Shown here piece after piece: positions 5,414 to 7,104 of a stretch of DNA of 7,104 bases (its first letter is position 1; every line of letters begins with the position of its first letter). The notes below the pieces were generated by a model that was not told where the DNA came from, searched no databases, and was given only the letters and a program-made list of their open reading frames with translations. The translations under genes and the position numbers were made by a program. The DNA lies in NCBI GenBank assembly GCA_934247855.1, contig CAKQKA010000080.1:1-7104 (forward strand), written 5' to 3'. Source of the stretch: an uncultured Clostridia bacterium. Lineage in GTDB: Bacteria > Bacillota > Clostridia > Christensenellales > Borkfalkiaceae.

Positions 5414-7104
5414 ATGGAATTGAGCAAGAACTACGATCCGAAAGATTTTGAAAGCCGTCTTTATAACGAATGGCTCGAAAAAGAATATTTTACCGCACAC
5501 CCGCATCCCGACGGCAAAAAACTGCCGTATACAATCGTTATGCCGCCCCCCAACATTACGGGGCAACTTCATATCGGACATGCGCTCGATATGACCATGC
5601 AGGACGCTTTGATTCGTTTTAAAAGAATGCAGGGGTACGAGGCGTTGTGGCTTCCGGGAACCGACCATGCGTCTATCGCTACCGAGGTAAAAATCGTCGA
5701 AAAGATCAAGAAAGAAGAGGGCAAGACCAAACAGGAAATCGGTCGCGAAGGATTCCTCGAGCGTGCGTGGGCGTGGAAAAACGCTTACGGCAGCAGAATC
5801 GAAACGCAGATTAAAAGTCTCGGCGCTTCGTGCGACTGGTCGCGCCTTGCGTTCACGATGGACGAGCGTTGCTCCAAAGCCGTTGCGTACGTGTTCGTAA
5901 AATTATACAACAAAGGTTTAATTTACCGCGGATCGAGAATAATTAACTGGTGTCCGTGCTGTAAAACCGCGCTTTCCGACGCCGAGGTAGAGTATTCCGA
6001 CGAAAACTCTTTCTTCTGGCATCTGCGCTATAAAATCAAGGACGGCGACGGTTACGTTACGGTTGCCACAACTCGTCCCGAAACCATGCTCGGCGATACC
6101 GCCGTTGCGGTAAACCCCAAGGATAAACGCTATTCGGCTTTGGTAGGCAAAACGCTCATATTGCCGCTTCTGAATAAAGAAATTCCCGTCGTTGCCGACG
6201 AATACGTAGATATGCAGTTCGGTACGGGCGCGGTTAAGATTACCCCCGCGCACGATCCTAACGATTTTGAAGTCGGTCTCCGTCATAATCTTGACGTTAT
6301 CCGCGTTATGAACGACGACGGAACGATGAACGAAAAAGCCGGCAAGTACGAGGGTATGGATCGTTACGAAGCGAGAAAAGCTATCGTCGAAGATCTTAAA
6401 GCGTGCGGCGCGCTCGTCAAAATCGAACCGCACACGCACAACGTAGGGCATTGCTATCGTTGTCATTCTACGGTCGAACCTATCGTTTCCAAACAGTGGT
6501 TCGTCAAAATGGATACGCTTGCCAAACCCGCTATAGAAGCCGTTCGCAACAAGAGCATAAAATTCACGCCCAAGCGTTTCACCAAGGTTTATTACAACTG
6601 GATGGAAAACATCAGAGACTGGTGTATTTCCCGTCAGCTTTGGTGGGGGCATCGTATTCCCGCATACTACTGCGACGAATGCGGCGAACTTGTGGTTTCC
6701 GAACACGCGCCCGAAAAATGTCCGAAATGCGGACACACGCATTTCCATCAGGACGAAGACGTGCTCGATACATGGTTTTCTTCGGCGTTGTGGCCGTTCT
6801 CCACGCTCGGCTATCCCGACAACACGCCCGACCTCGAATATTTCTATCCGACCGACACGCTTATTACCGCGTACGATATAATCTTCTTCTGGGTTGCAAG
6901 AATGATTTTCTCGGGTATAGAACATACGGGCAAAGTGCCTTTCCGCGACGTGCTTATTCACGGCATCGTGCGTGATGCCGAGGGCAGAAAGATGAGTAAA
7001 TCTTTGGGTAACGGCGTAGATCCTTTGGAAATTATCGACAAATACGGCGCGGATACTCTTCGTTTCTCGCTTGTAAACGGCGTTTCTACGGGTAACGACA
7101 TGCG
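5414..7104 (+). CDS. valS: Valyl-tRNA synthetase, 3'-truncated by the window edge
   Basis: This cytoplasmic class I enzyme attaches valine to tRNA-Val and hydrolyses mischarged threonine. The window holds the first 563 codons of a protein that is usually near 880 residues; the C-terminal anticodon-binding region and tail are missing. It has PPPNITGQLHIGHALDMT with the HIGH motif at residues 53-56. The editing-domain segments are TTRPETMLGDTA (219-230) and FGTGAVKITPAHDPNDFE (269-286). CYRC at 347-350 and a CxxC pair of pairs (Cys420/423 and Cys436/439) probably bind zinc. RDWCISRQLWWGHRIP and LDTWFSSALWPFSTLG follow the bacterial ValRS pattern, and KMSKS is at 526-530. TDHASIATE (83-91) replaces the more common TDHAGIATQ, probably a lineage variant. 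The ATG at 5414 is supported by AAAGG seven bases upstream and a consensus-like promoter. The gene is divergent from the importer operon, and there is no room for a T-box leader. Confidence 0.97.
   Translation, partial: MELSKNYDPKDFESRLYNEWLEKEYFTAHPHPDGKKLPYTIVMPPPNITGQLHIGHALDMTMQDALIRFKRMQGYEALWLPGTDHASIATEVKIVEKIKKEEGKTKQEIGREGFLERAWAWKNAYGSRIETQIKSLGASCDWSRLAFTMDERCSKAVAYVFVKLYNKGLIYRGSRIINWCPCCKTALSDAEVEYSDENSFFWHLRYKIKDGDGYVTVATTRPETMLGDTAVAVNPKDKRYSALVGKTLILPLLNKEIPVVADEYVDMQFGTGAVKITPAHDPNDFEVGLRHNLDVIRVMNDDGTMNEKAGKYEGMDRYEARKAIVEDLKACGALVKIEPHTHNVGHCYRCHSTVEPIVSKQWFVKMDTLAKPAIEAVRNKSIKFTPKRFTKVYYNWMENIRDWCISRQLWWGHRIPAYYCDECGELVVSEHAPEKCPKCGHTHFHQDEDVLDTWFSSALWPFSTLGYPDNTPDLEYFYPTDTLITAYDIIFFWVARMIFSGIEHTGKVPFRDVLIHGIVRDAEGRKMSKSLGNGVDPLEIIDKYGADTLRFSLVNGVSTGNDM

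Noticed and set aside
5297..5668. In-frame N-terminal extension of the binding protein (124 residues)
   Set aside because: It would cover the divergent promoter region and the first 255 bases of valS on the opposite strand. The signal peptide and ribosome binding site place the start at 5296.
5918..6961. A 347-codon open frame on the minus strand
   Set aside because: It is wholly antisense to valS, whose motifs are unmistakable in the plus strand. Its translation has no recognisable domain, and it has no regulatory context.
6403..6975. A 190-codon open frame on the plus strand inside valS
   Set aside because: It is out of frame with the well-conserved valS coding sequence and gives an Arg-rich low-information translation.

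Overview
The window looks like ordinary bacterial chromosome, probably from an uncultured Gram-positive relative of the Clostridia. This is inference from moderate GC content, AG-rich Shine-Dalgarno sequences, a lipoprotein-anchored substrate-binding protein, a YkvI-type membrane protein and a bacterial-type valyl-tRNA synthetase. No rRNA, tRNA, CRISPR array, insertion sequence or phage gene was seen, and no gap between genes exceeds about 130 bases.

Layout from left to right. (1) Bases 1-1476 (+) hold the 3' part of a long, Asn/Gly-rich, probably extracytoplasmic protein with a beta-helix-like texture. A strong intrinsic terminator follows at about 1497-1527. (2) Bases 1606-2731 (+) encode a YkvI-like multi-pass membrane protein split by one frame change near 2228-2274. 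Its 3' end runs into the convergent gene. (3) Bases 5296-2625 (-) form a compact three-gene ABC importer operon of the NitT/TauT/ThiY class. The transcription order is lipoprotein substrate-binding protein, ATPase, permease, and the last two overlap by ATGA. (4) Bases 5414-7104 (+) carry the first 563 codons of valS, which runs off the right edge.

The importer operon and valS are divergent and share a 117-base intergenic region. I can propose a promoter for each in it, with the two -35 hexamers overlapping on opposite strands. That gap is too short for a T-box leader on valS or for a TPP-type riboswitch on the importer, so neither usual sign of regulation or substrate is present.

The importer parts should work together: the lipoprotein captures a small solute outside the membrane, a permease dimer moves it across, and the ATPase powers transport. 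Nothing in the window names the solute. I did not find a convincing new biological system. The items most worth a second look are the frame break in the YkvI-like gene, the unidentified surface protein, and the overlapping divergent promoters.
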